Positions 19,542-28,585 of a stretch of 64,000 nucleotides of DNA are shown in pieces. The stretch lies in contig NZ_JWLV01000020.1 in assembly GCF_000808535.1 (NCBI RefSeq), positions 49,552 through 113,551 on the forward strand, written 5' to 3'. Position 1 is the first letter of the stretch. Each line of letters opens with the position of its first letter. The notes beneath the pieces were generated by a model, which made no database searches, had not been told where the DNA came from, and saw only the letters and a list, made by a program, of their open reading frames with translations. This DNA comes from Vibrio sinaloensis. Its GTDB lineage: Bacteria > Pseudomonadota > Gammaproteobacteria > Enterobacterales > Vibrionaceae. The position numbers and the translations under genes are program-made.

Positions 19542-21374
19542 ATGCCTTTTAAACAAAAACTTCATGCTCATGGTTGGCTGATTTTATTTAACGCCTTGTT
19601 CGCGATTGGTATTGCAAGTCGCTACTTTGCGTTTTTGCCAGAATTCCCAAGCGATGCTTTAGGCATTAGTTTTATTGTTGCAGGTACCGTTAGCCAAATG
19701 ACGCTGCTGGCTGCGCTGATAGGCTTAATCAGTTTGCCGGCTCTGTTTTTACCTAAGAGAGCAAGAAACATCACCCAAGCTTTGGTTGCTTCGCTTGGTA
19801 TTGCCGTTCTTTTCATTGATACCATCGTTTATGCGCAATATCGTTTTCATATCAACGCGGTGGTGCTTGAGCTGGTATTGTCTGGTCAAGTAGTGAGCTT
19901 CCCATTGGTCACTTGGGTGACTGTGATCGGCTCTGTAATGGCTCTTCTAGTGGGTCAGTGGTGGCTGATCCGGTGGTTGGAAAGTGGTGCTTCAATTCGC
20001 AATATGAAGTTAGGCCGAAAGTTTGCTCTACTAACATTTTTGGCGACCTTTATGACAAATGGCATTCATATTTGGGCGGTGGCACATGCGTACCAACCAG
20101 TCACAATGGTTAAGCGCTATCTTCCGGTGTTTTACCCTGCGACAGCGAATAGCTTCATGGAAAAGCGAGGCTGGTTAGACAAGGAGGCGATCGAGCAGCA
20201 AAAAGCGATGCGTTTGAAACCAAAAAGCGACCTGAGTTATCCGCTTAGCCCTATGGAGTTTAAGGAGATCGAACCGGTCAATATTGTGTTGATTACCATC
20301 GATTCTTGGAGGGCCGATACCTTCAACGCAGATAACACGCCATATATGTGGGAGTATGCTCAAAACGGTGCGATTTTCCAAGATCACCTAGCAACAGGCA
20401 ATGCGACACGTACCGGTATCTTTGGCCTGTTTTATGGTCTGCCGGGTACTTATTGGCATGGTTTTGTGGCTAACCACCGTTCACCGGTGTTAATTGATAG
20501 GCTGCAGCAGCTAGATTATCAATTGGGACTGTTCTCTGCCGCGAAGCTCACCAGTCCAGAATTCCATCAGACTGTGTTTGCCAATGTTCCTAATCTGCGA
20601 GTGACATCAGAGGGTAATTCGCCTTCAGCCCGCGATAAACGGTTAACAGATGACTGGATGGAGTGGTATGACAAACGCGATAAGTCTAAGCCTGCGTTTT
20701 CATTCCTATTCTATGATGCGCCACATGGCTATGACTTCCCAAGGGACTTTGAGCCTAAGTATGAGCCAATGATTCCTCGTGTTGATTACCTTGAATTAAA
20801 CAACAACAGTGATCAGCAAAAGTTCTTTAATCGCTACAAAACGTCAGTTCGCTACGTCGATACTCAAGCTAAGCGAGTGCTTGATAAGTTAAAAGAGTCA
20901 GGTGATTTAGAGAATACTCTGGTGATCATTACCGGTGATCACAGCCAAGAAATGAACGACAACAAACAAAACTTCTGGGGGCACAACGGTAACTTTACCC
21001 GTGCTCAAATCCAAGTACCATTTGCGATGTTTGGCCCAGGTGTCGAGAAGAATCAATTGGCTGAAAATACGACTTATACAACCTCACATGAAGATTTGGC
21101 GCCGACGTTAATGCAGCATTACCTCGGTTCAGTCAGTGATGTAGATAGCTACTCAACTGGCGTGGATTTGTTTGGTAGTCAGGTGCACCGCGATTGGATC
21201 ATGAGTTCCAGTTACAGCGCCTATGCGATTATCTACGACGATACAATTATTGAAGTAAACGGAGCAGGCCAGTCACAAATTCTTGATAGCACTTATCGCC
21301 CGAAAAAAGGTGAGAGTATGAACTATCAATATGTGCAGGAAGCTTTGGAAAAAATCAGTCGATTTAGAAAGTAA
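19542..21374 (+). CDS. YejM/PbgA (LapC)-like membrane sulfatase-fold protein
   Basis: A 610-residue protein with five N-terminal membrane helices (about residues 12–190, the DUF3413 region) and a periplasmic sulfatase-like domain: LITIDSWRADTF, RTGIFGLFYGLPG and ITGDHSQEMND. In E. coli YejM/PbgA senses periplasmic LPS and restrains LapB–FtsH degradation of LpxC. Here it follows dgkA and kdkA, not yejL, so it may be a YejM ortholog in a new place or a paralog acting as a transferase. Many expected metal-site residues (D in IDSW, T in RTG, DH in GDH) are retained, so enzymatic activity is not excluded. Confidence 0.82.
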   Translation: MPFKQKLHAHGWLILFNALFAIGIASRYFAFLPEFPSDALGISFIVAGTVSQMTLLAALIGLISLPALFLPKRARNITQALVASLGIAVLFIDTIVYAQYRFHINAVVLELVLSGQVVSFPLVTWVTVIGSVMALLVGQWWLIRWLESGASIRNMKLGRKFALLTFLATFMTNGIHIWAVAHAYQPVTMVKRYLPVFYPATANSFMEKRGWLDKEAIEQQKAMRLKPKSDLSYPLSPMEFKEIEPVNIVLITIDSWRADTFNADNTPYMWEYAQNGAIFQDHLATGNATRTGIFGLFYGLPGTYWHGFVANHRSPVLIDRLQQLDYQLGLFSAAKLTSPEFHQTVFANVPNLRVTSEGNSPSARDKRLTDDWMEWYDKRDKSKPAFSFLFYDAPHGYDFPRDFEPKYEPMIPRVDYLELNNNSDQQKFFNRYKTSVRYVDTQAKRVLDKLKESGDLENTLVIITGDHSQEMNDNKQNFWGHNGNFTRAQIQVPFAMFGPGVEKNQLAENTTYTTSHEDLAPTLMQHYLGSVSDVDSYSTGVDLFGSQVHRDWIMSSSYSAYAIIYDDTIIEVNGAGQSQILDSTYRPKKGESMNYQYVQEALEKISRFRK

Positions 21375-21382
21375 GTTAATGC

Positions 21383-21414
21383 AAAAGAGCCTCTCATCGA
21401 GAGGCTCTTTTTTA
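21383..21414. terminator. Bidirectional terminator between YejM-like and OafA-like genes
   Basis: A perfect 13-bp stem (AAAAGAGCCTCTC, 3-base loop, GAGAGGCTCTTTT) spans 21383–21411 and runs into T residues that overlap the stop codon of the convergent gene. Confidence 0.92.
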
Positions 21415-23316
21415 TGGCTGTAGGCTGAGAATTTGTTCAGCAATTTGGTCTGTTGCTAGTAAACCTGGGTGGTCGTCATCAAAGTAAAGAGGGATAGAGT
21501 CTCTTACGGCATAGCAAAGATTTTCATCACAGAACAAGTCTTTGACTTCGATGACATGCAAGTCCTTCAGTGAGGCTAGCGTTGCCATGAAGTCTAGGAA
21601 GCGTTGGTTTCTCTGTTGGTAGTAGTCAATATTCATAGATACTATGTTATCTAATGGCTGCCCTTTCAAATAGCTGCGGTCAACAAAGCTTTTAATGCTT
21701 TTACCCATTTCAGGTACAGGCATCATGAGGTAGACCTGCTTACCGTTCGAAGTCAGTATATCGATCATTTCTCTAAGAGACTTCAATATCTCTGCTCGCC
21801 TTGCGTCAGAATATCTATTTGGCAGTTCAGGGTACGTTTCTTCATTTTGACCGTAAAGGTGGTCCGAATATCGATAAGCGATGACGACATCTTTAATCTT
21901 AGGATTGGCGATGACATGTTCTACCACTTCTGTCGTCCATATCGCACAAGGGCTGAACTCTGCAGGTTGGCTGTATGAAGGTGGACAAGCAGAAAATGTG
22001 TATTGAGCCAAACCGTCATTTTCTTCGGATAGCTTTTTGGCAAGAGAGTACGCAATCTCTGAACCGTGACTGTCTCCAATGAGAGCCCAGCTTGGGTCAT
22101 CGTTAAATAGACGGCATGCATCCTCAGGCTGGTTGTTATTGTATCTACTAATGTGGCATTTGCTTCGAGTAGGGTGCATCTGCACTTTTTTGTCTAGCTG
22201 AGCGTAGATACTGGTTAACTCATTGCCCAAACTGCTTCGAGATGGAAACCCATCGTGTTCTGCGATGAACTTAGTGACTGCCACAAGGGCTAGGATCATC
22301 CATAGAGGCTTGCATTTGAGCAATAGGTGCTTAACGGACTTAATATCGCGTCTGAAGCGAAGTTGTTCTATGGTGTGATAGCTAATTGCACCGAGGATAA
22401 AGCTGAGCGCGATACCAATCAGGATCCAAGTCGGCGTATGGAGATTGAGCTTATAAAAAAGGACAACAACCGGCCAATGCCAAAGATAAATTGAGTAAGA
22501 GTAAAGTCCGGTTCTTTGGATGATTGGCACTGTGAGCAATTTGCTGTTTTGATTACTCCATAAAATGATTAGAGCACCTAAAGTTGGCATTAATGTCAGT
22601 GCGCTCGGCCAAGCGCTGTTGTGGTCAATAATAAATGCAGAAACGAGCACCAATATCCAGCCAGGAATAGAAGAAGAGACTCTTTTAGGCTTGTAGAATA
22701 CAGCCCAAGAGCCTAACAGCATCTCCCATGCTCTAGCCGTTAGTAAAAAGTAACCATCTGTATTTCCCACGTAAGCCAGATAACAGCAGTAACCTAAACT
22801 CAGCACTAAGAGTATGTTAATTGCTAAGGGTAAGTATTGTCTTGAGCTGATTTTAGCAATAGCAAGAATAATGACTGGGTATAGAAGGTAAAATTGCCAC
22901 TCAATGGAAAGAGACCAAGTATGGAGTAACCATTTCTCTTTGGACGCGGCAGCAAAATACCCGGCTTCATCTAAGTAGGTGCTATTGGACGTAAATACGG
23001 CACTGTATCGAATGTGTTTTGCGAGGGTTTCAAACTCATCTCCCGCAAAATAGAACCAGCCAACTATCAGTAGTGAAACACATAGCAGTGCTAATGGCGG
23101 AACGATTCGATTGAGTCGAGCAACATAGAACTCAATGATGCCTTTAGGCTTATCCTGCCGACCCAGCAAAATTGTTGTCATCAGGAAGCCTGATATAACG
23201 AAGAAGACGTCTACCCCGATAAACCCACCAGGTAGCCAAGCTGCATTGAAATGATAAATGACAACCGAGAGTACAGCCAAGGCTCTTAATGCATTGATAT
23301 CTTGTCTAAAATTCAT
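21412..23316 (-). CDS. OafA-type O-acyltransferase with C-terminal SGNH domain
   Basis: A 634-residue membrane protein. The N-terminal acyltransferase-3 domain has about ten helices and the motifs NALRALAVLSVVIYHF (with the catalytic-type histidine) and GVDVFFVISGFLM. The C-terminal periplasmic domain (from about residue 400) is SGNH-like, with the serine in LIGDSHGSE and the Asp-His pair in DDDHPGL. Such two-domain proteins O-acetylate O-antigen or core sugars. It lies alone on the - strand among core genes, so an LPS substrate is likely, but the sugar and acyl group are unknown. Confidence 0.9.
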   Translation of the reverse strand: MNFRQDINALRALAVLSVVIYHFNAAWLPGGFIGVDVFFVISGFLMTTILLGRQDKPKGIIEFYVARLNRIVPPLALLCVSLLIVGWFYFAGDEFETLAKHIRYSAVFTSNSTYLDEAGYFAAASKEKWLLHTWSLSIEWQFYLLYPVIILAIAKISSRQYLPLAINILLVLSLGYCCYLAYVGNTDGYFLLTARAWEMLLGSWAVFYKPKRVSSSIPGWILVLVSAFIIDHNSAWPSALTLMPTLGALIILWSNQNSKLLTVPIIQRTGLYSYSIYLWHWPVVVLFYKLNLHTPTWILIGIALSFILGAISYHTIEQLRFRRDIKSVKHLLLKCKPLWMILALVAVTKFIAEHDGFPSRSSLGNELTSIYAQLDKKVQMHPTRSKCHISRYNNNQPEDACRLFNDDPSWALIGDSHGSEIAYSLAKKLSEENDGLAQYTFSACPPSYSQPAEFSPCAIWTTEVVEHVIANPKIKDVVIAYRYSDHLYGQNEETYPELPNRYSDARRAEILKSLREMIDILTSNGKQVYLMMPVPEMGKSIKSFVDRSYLKGQPLDNIVSMNIDYYQQRNQRFLDFMATLASLKDLHVIEVKDLFCDENLCYAVRDSIPLYFDDDHPGLLATDQIAEQILSLQP

Positions 23317-23447
23317 AGCTTCTCTATGGGGGTATTAGCGAGATGGTATTTCTGACATTTTGTCCGATACCTGTATTTGAGGTATATTTGAGTCGGCCAG
23401 ATAGATAGCGTTTTCGCTTAGAATAATTAAATTGGGGCACATTATAG

Positions 23448-24554
23448 ATGAAAATTGCGCTTGTTCATATGAGACACGCTGAGACGGGGGGAACGGAGTT
23501 GTTCCTAAATCAGTTGTCGAGATACCTCGCGGAGAAAGGTGAAGAGGTGACAATCATCTGCCGTACTCACGTTGCCCCTTCCCACCCTAATATTAAGTTC
23601 GTTAAGCTCAATAGCTTCACTATTGGTAAGGCGCATCGTATTTGGAAGTTTGCCAAAGACGTCGAAAAGCACATAGCACAGAACCAGTATGATTTCGTCT
23701 ATGGCTTAGGAAAAACGTGGACTCATGACATGCTGCGTATTGGTGGCGGTACACATGTACATTTTGTGGAGTCGATGAAAAAGGGCAAGCTAAAGCTCAA
23801 AGATAGAGCCGCGATTGCTATAGAGCGAAAAGCCATGGCGAAGGGGGCGTATAAGCACGTTGTCGCTAACTCCCACAAAAGTGCTGAGGAAATACATGAA
23901 GCTTATCAAGTGCCTAAAGAGAAGATTTCCGTAATTCACAACTTCGTTGATACAACTCGCTTTGATAAAGAGCGAGTGATAGAGCGTTCTAAACAGCTAG
24001 AGAAAGACATTGGCTTAGACCGAAGCAAACCGGTTTACTTATTTTTGGGCTCTGGCTACGAGCGTAAAGGATTAAAAAAGGCGATTAAAGCCCTTTCTAT
24101 GCTTGAGTTTAAAGCGACGTTATTGATTGTTGGCCGTGAAAATCACGAAGCCGATTATAAGTCTTATGCTGACGAGCTAGGAGTATTGGCGCAGTGTAAG
24201 TTTTTAGGCGTGCAATCCGAAGCGGAGCTTTTCTTCGCTATGGCAGATTGCTATGTGTTGCCGACCTTGTATGAACCTTTCGGTTTTACAGCTATCGAGG
24301 CGCTATCTTGTGGTATTCCTGTGATCACAACCGAAAACTGTGGTGCCAAAGAAGTATTAAGGCCAGAAATCTCTACGGTGGTTAGTTCAGAGGTCAATCC
24401 GAGTGACATCGCACAAGCGATGAAACACTGGGTAAATGTGGAAGATAAAGTCGAACTCACACGTCAATGTCGTAGCCTAGCCTTAACTTTGGATGTCGAA
24501 GCGGTGATGGAGCAAAACTACCAACAGATTTTGGATGTCTACAATGCGAACTAG
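23448..24554 (+). CDS. GT4 glycosyltransferase, WaaG-like
   Basis: A 368-residue GT-B enzyme with the acceptor-side segment AETGGTELFLNQLS near residue 12 and the donor EX7E motif in YEPFGFTAIEALSCGIP near residue 280. It has the layout of LPS alpha-1,3-glucosyltransferase I (WaaG/RfaG): an IGGGTH-containing stretch and a WaaG-type family of basic residues near the middle. A core heptose acceptor is plausible. Its end overlaps the YrbL-like gene by 11 bases and it is divergent from the OafA-like gene. Confidence 0.82.
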   Translation: MKIALVHMRHAETGGTELFLNQLSRYLAEKGEEVTIICRTHVAPSHPNIKFVKLNSFTIGKAHRIWKFAKDVEKHIAQNQYDFVYGLGKTWTHDMLRIGGGTHVHFVESMKKGKLKLKDRAAIAIERKAMAKGAYKHVVANSHKSAEEIHEAYQVPKEKISVIHNFVDTTRFDKERVIERSKQLEKDIGLDRSKPVYLFLGSGYERKGLKKAIKALSMLEFKATLLIVGRENHEADYKSYADELGVLAQCKFLGVQSEAELFFAMADCYVLPTLYEPFGFTAIEALSCGIPVITTENCGAKEVLRPEISTVVSSEVNPSDIAQAMKHWVNVEDKVELTRQCRSLALTLDVEAVMEQNYQQILDVYNAN

Positions 24555-25158
24555 TGGTGATCAGCAGAGCTATGACTTTTCCGATTGGGAAGTGATCGGG
24601 AAAGGTACTGAACGTGTGTGCTATAAGCATCCGGATGATCCGCGTCGCTGTGTCAAGCTCAGTCCTAAATCTAACAGCAAGCAGACACACCGAGAGATTC
24701 GTTATCTTAACTTTCTAAAAAAAAGAGGGGTTCCATTCACCTTTATTCCTGAATTTTACCAGGTGGTAGAAACGAAAGATTTTATCGGTATGGAAGTTGA
24801 ACTGGTATCAAACAGAGATGCTACTCGCGCGTTAAACTTAGAGCACTACTTGATGGCTCATCATAGCCCAGTAGATATCGAAGCATTTAAACAAGCTCTA
24901 GAAGAGCTCAAAGCCTACTTGCTTGAGTTTAATGTTATCCCTTGCGATCTCCTGCTGAGCAACATGCTGGTGGTTGAAGAAGATGAAGGAATAAGAGTGA
25001 GGCTTATCGACGGTTATGGCGCTGCCGAGTTTATTCCTTTTTCGAACTACATACCGGTGGTAGGCAGAAGAAAGATACAAAGAAAGTGGGATAAATTTAT
25101 CAATAATATTATCGAGCCATGTATTGCTCGGATAAAAGAAGAGGCTAGCAAATGCTAG
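24544..25158 (+). CDS. YrbL-like kinase-fold protein
   Basis: A 204-residue protein of the YrbL/PhoP-regulated family. It has a kinase-like N-lobe (VIGKGTERVCYKHP, then CVKLSPK with a likely ATP-site lysine) and a C-lobe segment PCDLLLSNMLVV followed by LIDGYG, which correspond to the HxDLxxxN and DFG regions of small-molecule kinases, with the histidine replaced by proline-cysteine. The substrate is unknown; the overlap with a core glycosyltransferase gene suggests a core sugar. The ATG at 24544 is preferred to 24535 because TGGA is spaced correctly. Its last codons lie in a terminator stem. Confidence 0.75.
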   Translation: MRTSGDQQSYDFSDWEVIGKGTERVCYKHPDDPRRCVKLSPKSNSKQTHREIRYLNFLKKRGVPFTFIPEFYQVVETKDFIGMEVELVSNRDATRALNLEHYLMAHHSPVDIEAFKQALEELKAYLLEFNVIPCDLLLSNMLVVEEDEGIRVRLIDGYGAAEFIPFSNYIPVVGRRKIQRKWDKFINNIIEPCIARIKEEASKC

Positions 25159-25170
25159 CCTCTTCTTTTT
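25134..25170. terminator. Bidirectional terminator at the yrbL-like/waaL boundary
   Basis: A perfect 17-bp inverted repeat (25134–25150 and 25153–25169) with a 2-base loop and T5 at the end. It contains the stop codon of the YrbL-like gene (25156–25158) and its end touches the waaL stop codon (25169–25171). Confidence 0.92.
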
Positions 25171-26434
25171 ATGTCTCTTTTTTTCGTTGTAGGGTATAGA
25201 GTCCACCTAAGACAATGGTGTGGGCGTAAAGACCAAGACCTTTGTGGTTGAAAGATTCGAAAAAATTGATTATTAGCCAAAATAGTAAGAAGTAGACTAG
25301 AAGGCTAATTGCTAATTTTTCTCCACTATTTACTATGTTGTTTATAAGGTGTTTGTAAAAATAAATATAGAATAGTAATCCTATCAACCCATAAGCGACT
25401 AGAATTTCAAAATACGAGCTATGTAAATGTCCAAACCTCACTAGATCTGTACCTTTAAATATTTGAGCTTCTCTAATTACATAAGATATAGAGTTAAAGT
25501 CAGTGCCTAGGATAGGATGCTCTATAAACCATTTACTTGCTTCTATCCATGACAATAGTCTAAAGGTAACACTCAGAATAGGAATGCCAGTTAAATCTCC
25601 AGAGAGAACAGCATCTATAACATAAGATTCTTTTAGTAACCTTTCTTTAATTGATGGGACTTGAAAGAATATTATAATGAATGCACTGAGAGTTAGGTAA
25701 AAAAGGGCAATTTTTTTGTAATTGGATTTTTTGTATGTTATCAGAGGTGTTAAAAATGCAATAACTACAAAAGCCAGCCAGACTTGTCTTGCTTGAGTGG
25801 CATAAATTGAAAATAAGCAAAATAGGATGATGGTGCACGCTAATGCCCAGTATGCTTTTGGGGTTTGCGATGTTATATCATTAGATATGTCTTTTATTAT
25901 GTATAGAGTCAGGAGTGCAACTACAGTTGCAAGCATTGCCGTGAACTGGGCATTATGCATACCATAATCAATCCTTTCGCCTAATAATCCTAGATGAATA
26001 CTTCCATTAAGATAATTGTCATAGAGAGCAGTTAATACAAAACTTACTATTAAGCTAGAATATAGTAAGAGCCTTCTTTCTTTTGTATTGTTTATCCATA
26101 GTGCGAATAATACAAACATGAATATTGATGATAAGGGGTTTAGATTAGGTCGTGACTTCGCGATATCAGGGACGACGATTAATGAGTTAATCCAACTTGT
26201 AACCTGAATTAAAATTGCAACTAATATTATCCAAAATATCTTCTTATCAAAACTCTTAAAGTTGAAATATAGATATGGCAAACTACCAAAAATTATGATG
26301 TTTTTAAGTATGTCACTAATACCAAGCCTAGGCAGCGCGGTCAAAGTATATAAAATACAGACAGCAAACATAAACAAACTGTAGCGCTGGGAGTTTACAA
26401 AACTATCCATCTTGCTCTTGTTAATTACGGTCAT
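25169..26434 (-). CDS. waaL: O-antigen ligase
   Basis: WaaL joins undecaprenyl-pyrophosphate-linked O-antigen to the lipid A core on the periplasmic face. The 421-residue protein has about twelve hydrophobic helices, the arginine-containing TQARQVWLA segment and the RFGHLHSSYFE segment whose histidine corresponds to the essential periplasmic-loop histidine of Wzy_C/WaaL proteins. It is clearly more AT-rich than the neighbouring waaA and waaF, as expected of a ligase that varies with the O-antigen. It is the last gene of the hldD operon, overlapping the preceding glycosyltransferase gene by 4 bases. Confidence 0.88.
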   Translation of the reverse strand: MTVINKSKMDSFVNSQRYSLFMFAVCILYTLTALPRLGISDILKNIIIFGSLPYLYFNFKSFDKKIFWIILVAILIQVTSWINSLIVVPDIAKSRPNLNPLSSIFMFVLFALWINNTKERRLLLYSSLIVSFVLTALYDNYLNGSIHLGLLGERIDYGMHNAQFTAMLATVVALLTLYIIKDISNDITSQTPKAYWALACTIILFCLFSIYATQARQVWLAFVVIAFLTPLITYKKSNYKKIALFYLTLSAFIIIFFQVPSIKERLLKESYVIDAVLSGDLTGIPILSVTFRLLSWIEASKWFIEHPILGTDFNSISYVIREAQIFKGTDLVRFGHLHSSYFEILVAYGLIGLLFYIYFYKHLINNIVNSGEKLAISLLVYFLLFWLIINFFESFNHKGLGLYAHTIVLGGLYTLQRKKET

Positions 26435-27345
26435 TTTCGGAACTCAATGTTGAGGTTTTTTATTAAATCGTTGGCTTGTTTATCATTGTGGCTTAGATTT
26501 ACATTGTGCTTGTTTAAACCAATGTCTTGATGGTCTTCAAGGTGACAGAAGCGAGATGCGAAGTTTCTGTCATCCATAATTTTAACTCGTTTAATTCCCA
26601 TAGAGTAGCAAATAAGGTTAATCCAAATATCATCGGCATTTGGACAAAGCTCTAAGAACTGCTGCTTATTTTTAGCTTCATTGGGTAATAGCCCCACGGG
26701 GAACAAGGTACCAGCACCAGTTGTTAAAAAGGTGTTTTCGCTATTGCTTTCAAATGAACACTCTTTCGACCACGATTTATAAGGTTGCAGCTCTCCTTGA
26801 ACAACGTTCATTTCGTGGGAGCGAATGCCGACAATGGCGTTAGGCACTAGAGCGTGCTCTTTTAGCAATAACTCTATTAGATCATATGGATATAGGAGGT
26901 CATCATCGACGGTGATGATATTGGCCTCTGGTAGCAGTTCCACAGTGGGTATCAGCTTCTTATAAGAACGATAGTTGGGGCAGAACCTAACTTCGAGCCC
27001 TCTTTTCTGCTGACGCTTAAGTATTTCAGGGATGCTACTTTGAGTAAATTCTTCTTCGTCTAACCAGAGGATTATACGGTTGGCTTGAATGCTTTGTTCC
27101 CCTAATGATTCAATGACTAAATGAACATCATGAATTCTTTTGGAGTAAGTAGTTAAGCTAACAACTAACTCTGGAGTCGTGCCGTCACTCTTTTCTTGTG
27201 TCAACGGGTGATTACTGTGCAGCGTTTTGTTTTGCAGATATTGTGAACGCACTGCAGTGGCAATGGTCCTATCGACTTTTCGCATTTGGCGCTGAGCTTC
27301 ATTTTTTTTGCGTAGGGACTTTTTAAAGCTATTGAATATTTTCAT
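26431..27345 (-). CDS. GT-A-type glycosyltransferase in the core operon
   Basis: A 304-residue protein with VVSLTTYSKRI near residue 60, RIILWLDEEEF and a DDD motif at about 147–149 (ITVDDDLLYP), which fits a GT-A fold with a metal-binding DXD. Similar proteins are common in core and capsule loci but I do not know a characterised one. The ATG at 27345, overlapping waaA by 17 bases, is chosen; the frame is open to 27405. Followed with a 4-base overlap by waaL, so it may add the sugar that receives O-antigen. Confidence 0.72.
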   Translation of the reverse strand: MKIFNSFKKSLRKKNEAQRQMRKVDRTIATAVRSQYLQNKTLHSNHPLTQEKSDGTTPELVVSLTTYSKRIHDVHLVIESLGEQSIQANRIILWLDEEEFTQSSIPEILKRQQKRGLEVRFCPNYRSYKKLIPTVELLPEANIITVDDDLLYPYDLIELLLKEHALVPNAIVGIRSHEMNVVQGELQPYKSWSKECSFESNSENTFLTTGAGTLFPVGLLPNEAKNKQQFLELCPNADDIWINLICYSMGIKRVKIMDDRNFASRFCHLEDHQDIGLNKHNVNLSHNDKQANDLIKNLNIEFRK

Positions 27346-28585
27346 AAGTAATATGCTTAAGAGTATCTTGAATTGGGCTCGTAGCTGTGAACGCAGACTT
27401 ATCAATAGTACGCGGGTTGCTTATCAGATTCAAAATTGATGGCGCAAGTTGCTGTTTTTCGTTTACGACTTCCACTGCTTGCTTGGCCGACAACGTCTCG
27501 ACAATATGTTGGAAGTTATAATAACTTGGCCCAGTAATTGTGGGAATACCAAGAGCGATGGGTTCAAGTACATTGTGACCACCGACTTTTTTGCCCACGA
27601 AGCTGCCTCCCATAAAGCAAATATCTGCTGAAGCGAGTAAAGTCATCATTTCACCCATTGTATCAGCGAGATAAACTTCTATCTTACCCGTTGGTAAAGG
27701 CGTTAGGCTTCGTCGAGATGTCGTGAAGTTATTCTCAAGACATAGCTCATAGACCGAATCAAATCGCTCGGGATGACGAGGGACTAAGATAAGTAGCGCA
27801 TTTGGGTAGCTTTCTATTATTTCTTGATGAGCTAAGAGCGCTAATTCATCTTCGCCTTTGTGTGTGCTTGCCGCTATCCAAACGGGTCTGTTGTAACCCA
27901 GCGTATCACGGAGTTGTTGTCCAGATTCTAAATCTTGCTCAGAAGCTTGAATATCTTGCTTGATTGATCCTGTGATATGCAGTTTGCTTGCGTTAACACC
28001 TAATGAGGCAAATCGATTTGCGTCCGCTTCTGTTTGGCACAACACTTTTGATAAATTGTTGCTTATTTGATTGAACAGTGGCCTTATTCGGGCGTAGTTT
28101 TGTCTCGATTTTTCAGACAGGCGGGCGTTGACTATAGTGATAGGGACACCTGCTTTCGCCACCGCATGGAGAGTATTTGGCCAGAGTTCAGTTTCAATAA
28201 TCAGCAGTTGAGAAGGCTTAATTGCTTTGATAAACCCGTTAACAGCAAAATCAAAGTCTAAGGGCATGTAGCGGTGATCAACTAGCTCTCCAAGCTTTGC
28301 GATTTGTTCTGCTCCAGTACTGGTGGTCGTTGTGACTATGATTGGCTGTTCTGGCTGTTGTTTTTTAAGTGCTTTTATCAGGGGCGTGGCGGCAAGGGAT
28401 TCTCCTACCGAGACAGCATGAATCCAGATAGGGCTCTTTTTGTTATTGAGAGCAGGAGTGATACCGAAATGCTCTTTCCATCTAGAACCAAATTTGGGCT
28501 TGTTTGGCCTACTTCGGTACAGGCTAAAGAGCAAAAAGGGCGCTACGATGACTAAAAGTAGAGTGTAGAGCGCTCTCAGTATCAT
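27329..28585 (-). CDS. waaA: 3-deoxy-D-manno-octulosonic acid transferase
   Basis: WaaA (KdtA) transfers Kdo from CMP-Kdo to lipid IVA at the inner membrane. The 418-residue protein has one N-terminal membrane anchor, the acceptor-side IHAVSVGESLAATPLI segment with the conserved glutamate, TTTTSTGAEQ, IIETELWPN and the donor-side GGSFVGKKVGGHNVLEP block. The start overlaps the end of waaF by 4 bases. Because kdkA is also present, the enzyme is probably monofunctional (one Kdo), as in Haemophilus; that is inference. Confidence 0.96.
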   Translation of the reverse strand: MILRALYTLLLVIVAPFLLFSLYRSRPNKPKFGSRWKEHFGITPALNNKKSPIWIHAVSVGESLAATPLIKALKKQQPEQPIIVTTTTSTGAEQIAKLGELVDHRYMPLDFDFAVNGFIKAIKPSQLLIIETELWPNTLHAVAKAGVPITIVNARLSEKSRQNYARIRPLFNQISNNLSKVLCQTEADANRFASLGVNASKLHITGSIKQDIQASEQDLESGQQLRDTLGYNRPVWIAASTHKGEDELALLAHQEIIESYPNALLILVPRHPERFDSVYELCLENNFTTSRRSLTPLPTGKIEVYLADTMGEMMTLLASADICFMGGSFVGKKVGGHNVLEPIALGIPTITGPSYYNFQHIVETLSAKQAVEVVNEKQQLAPSILNLISNPRTIDKSAFTATSPIQDTLKHITYENIQ

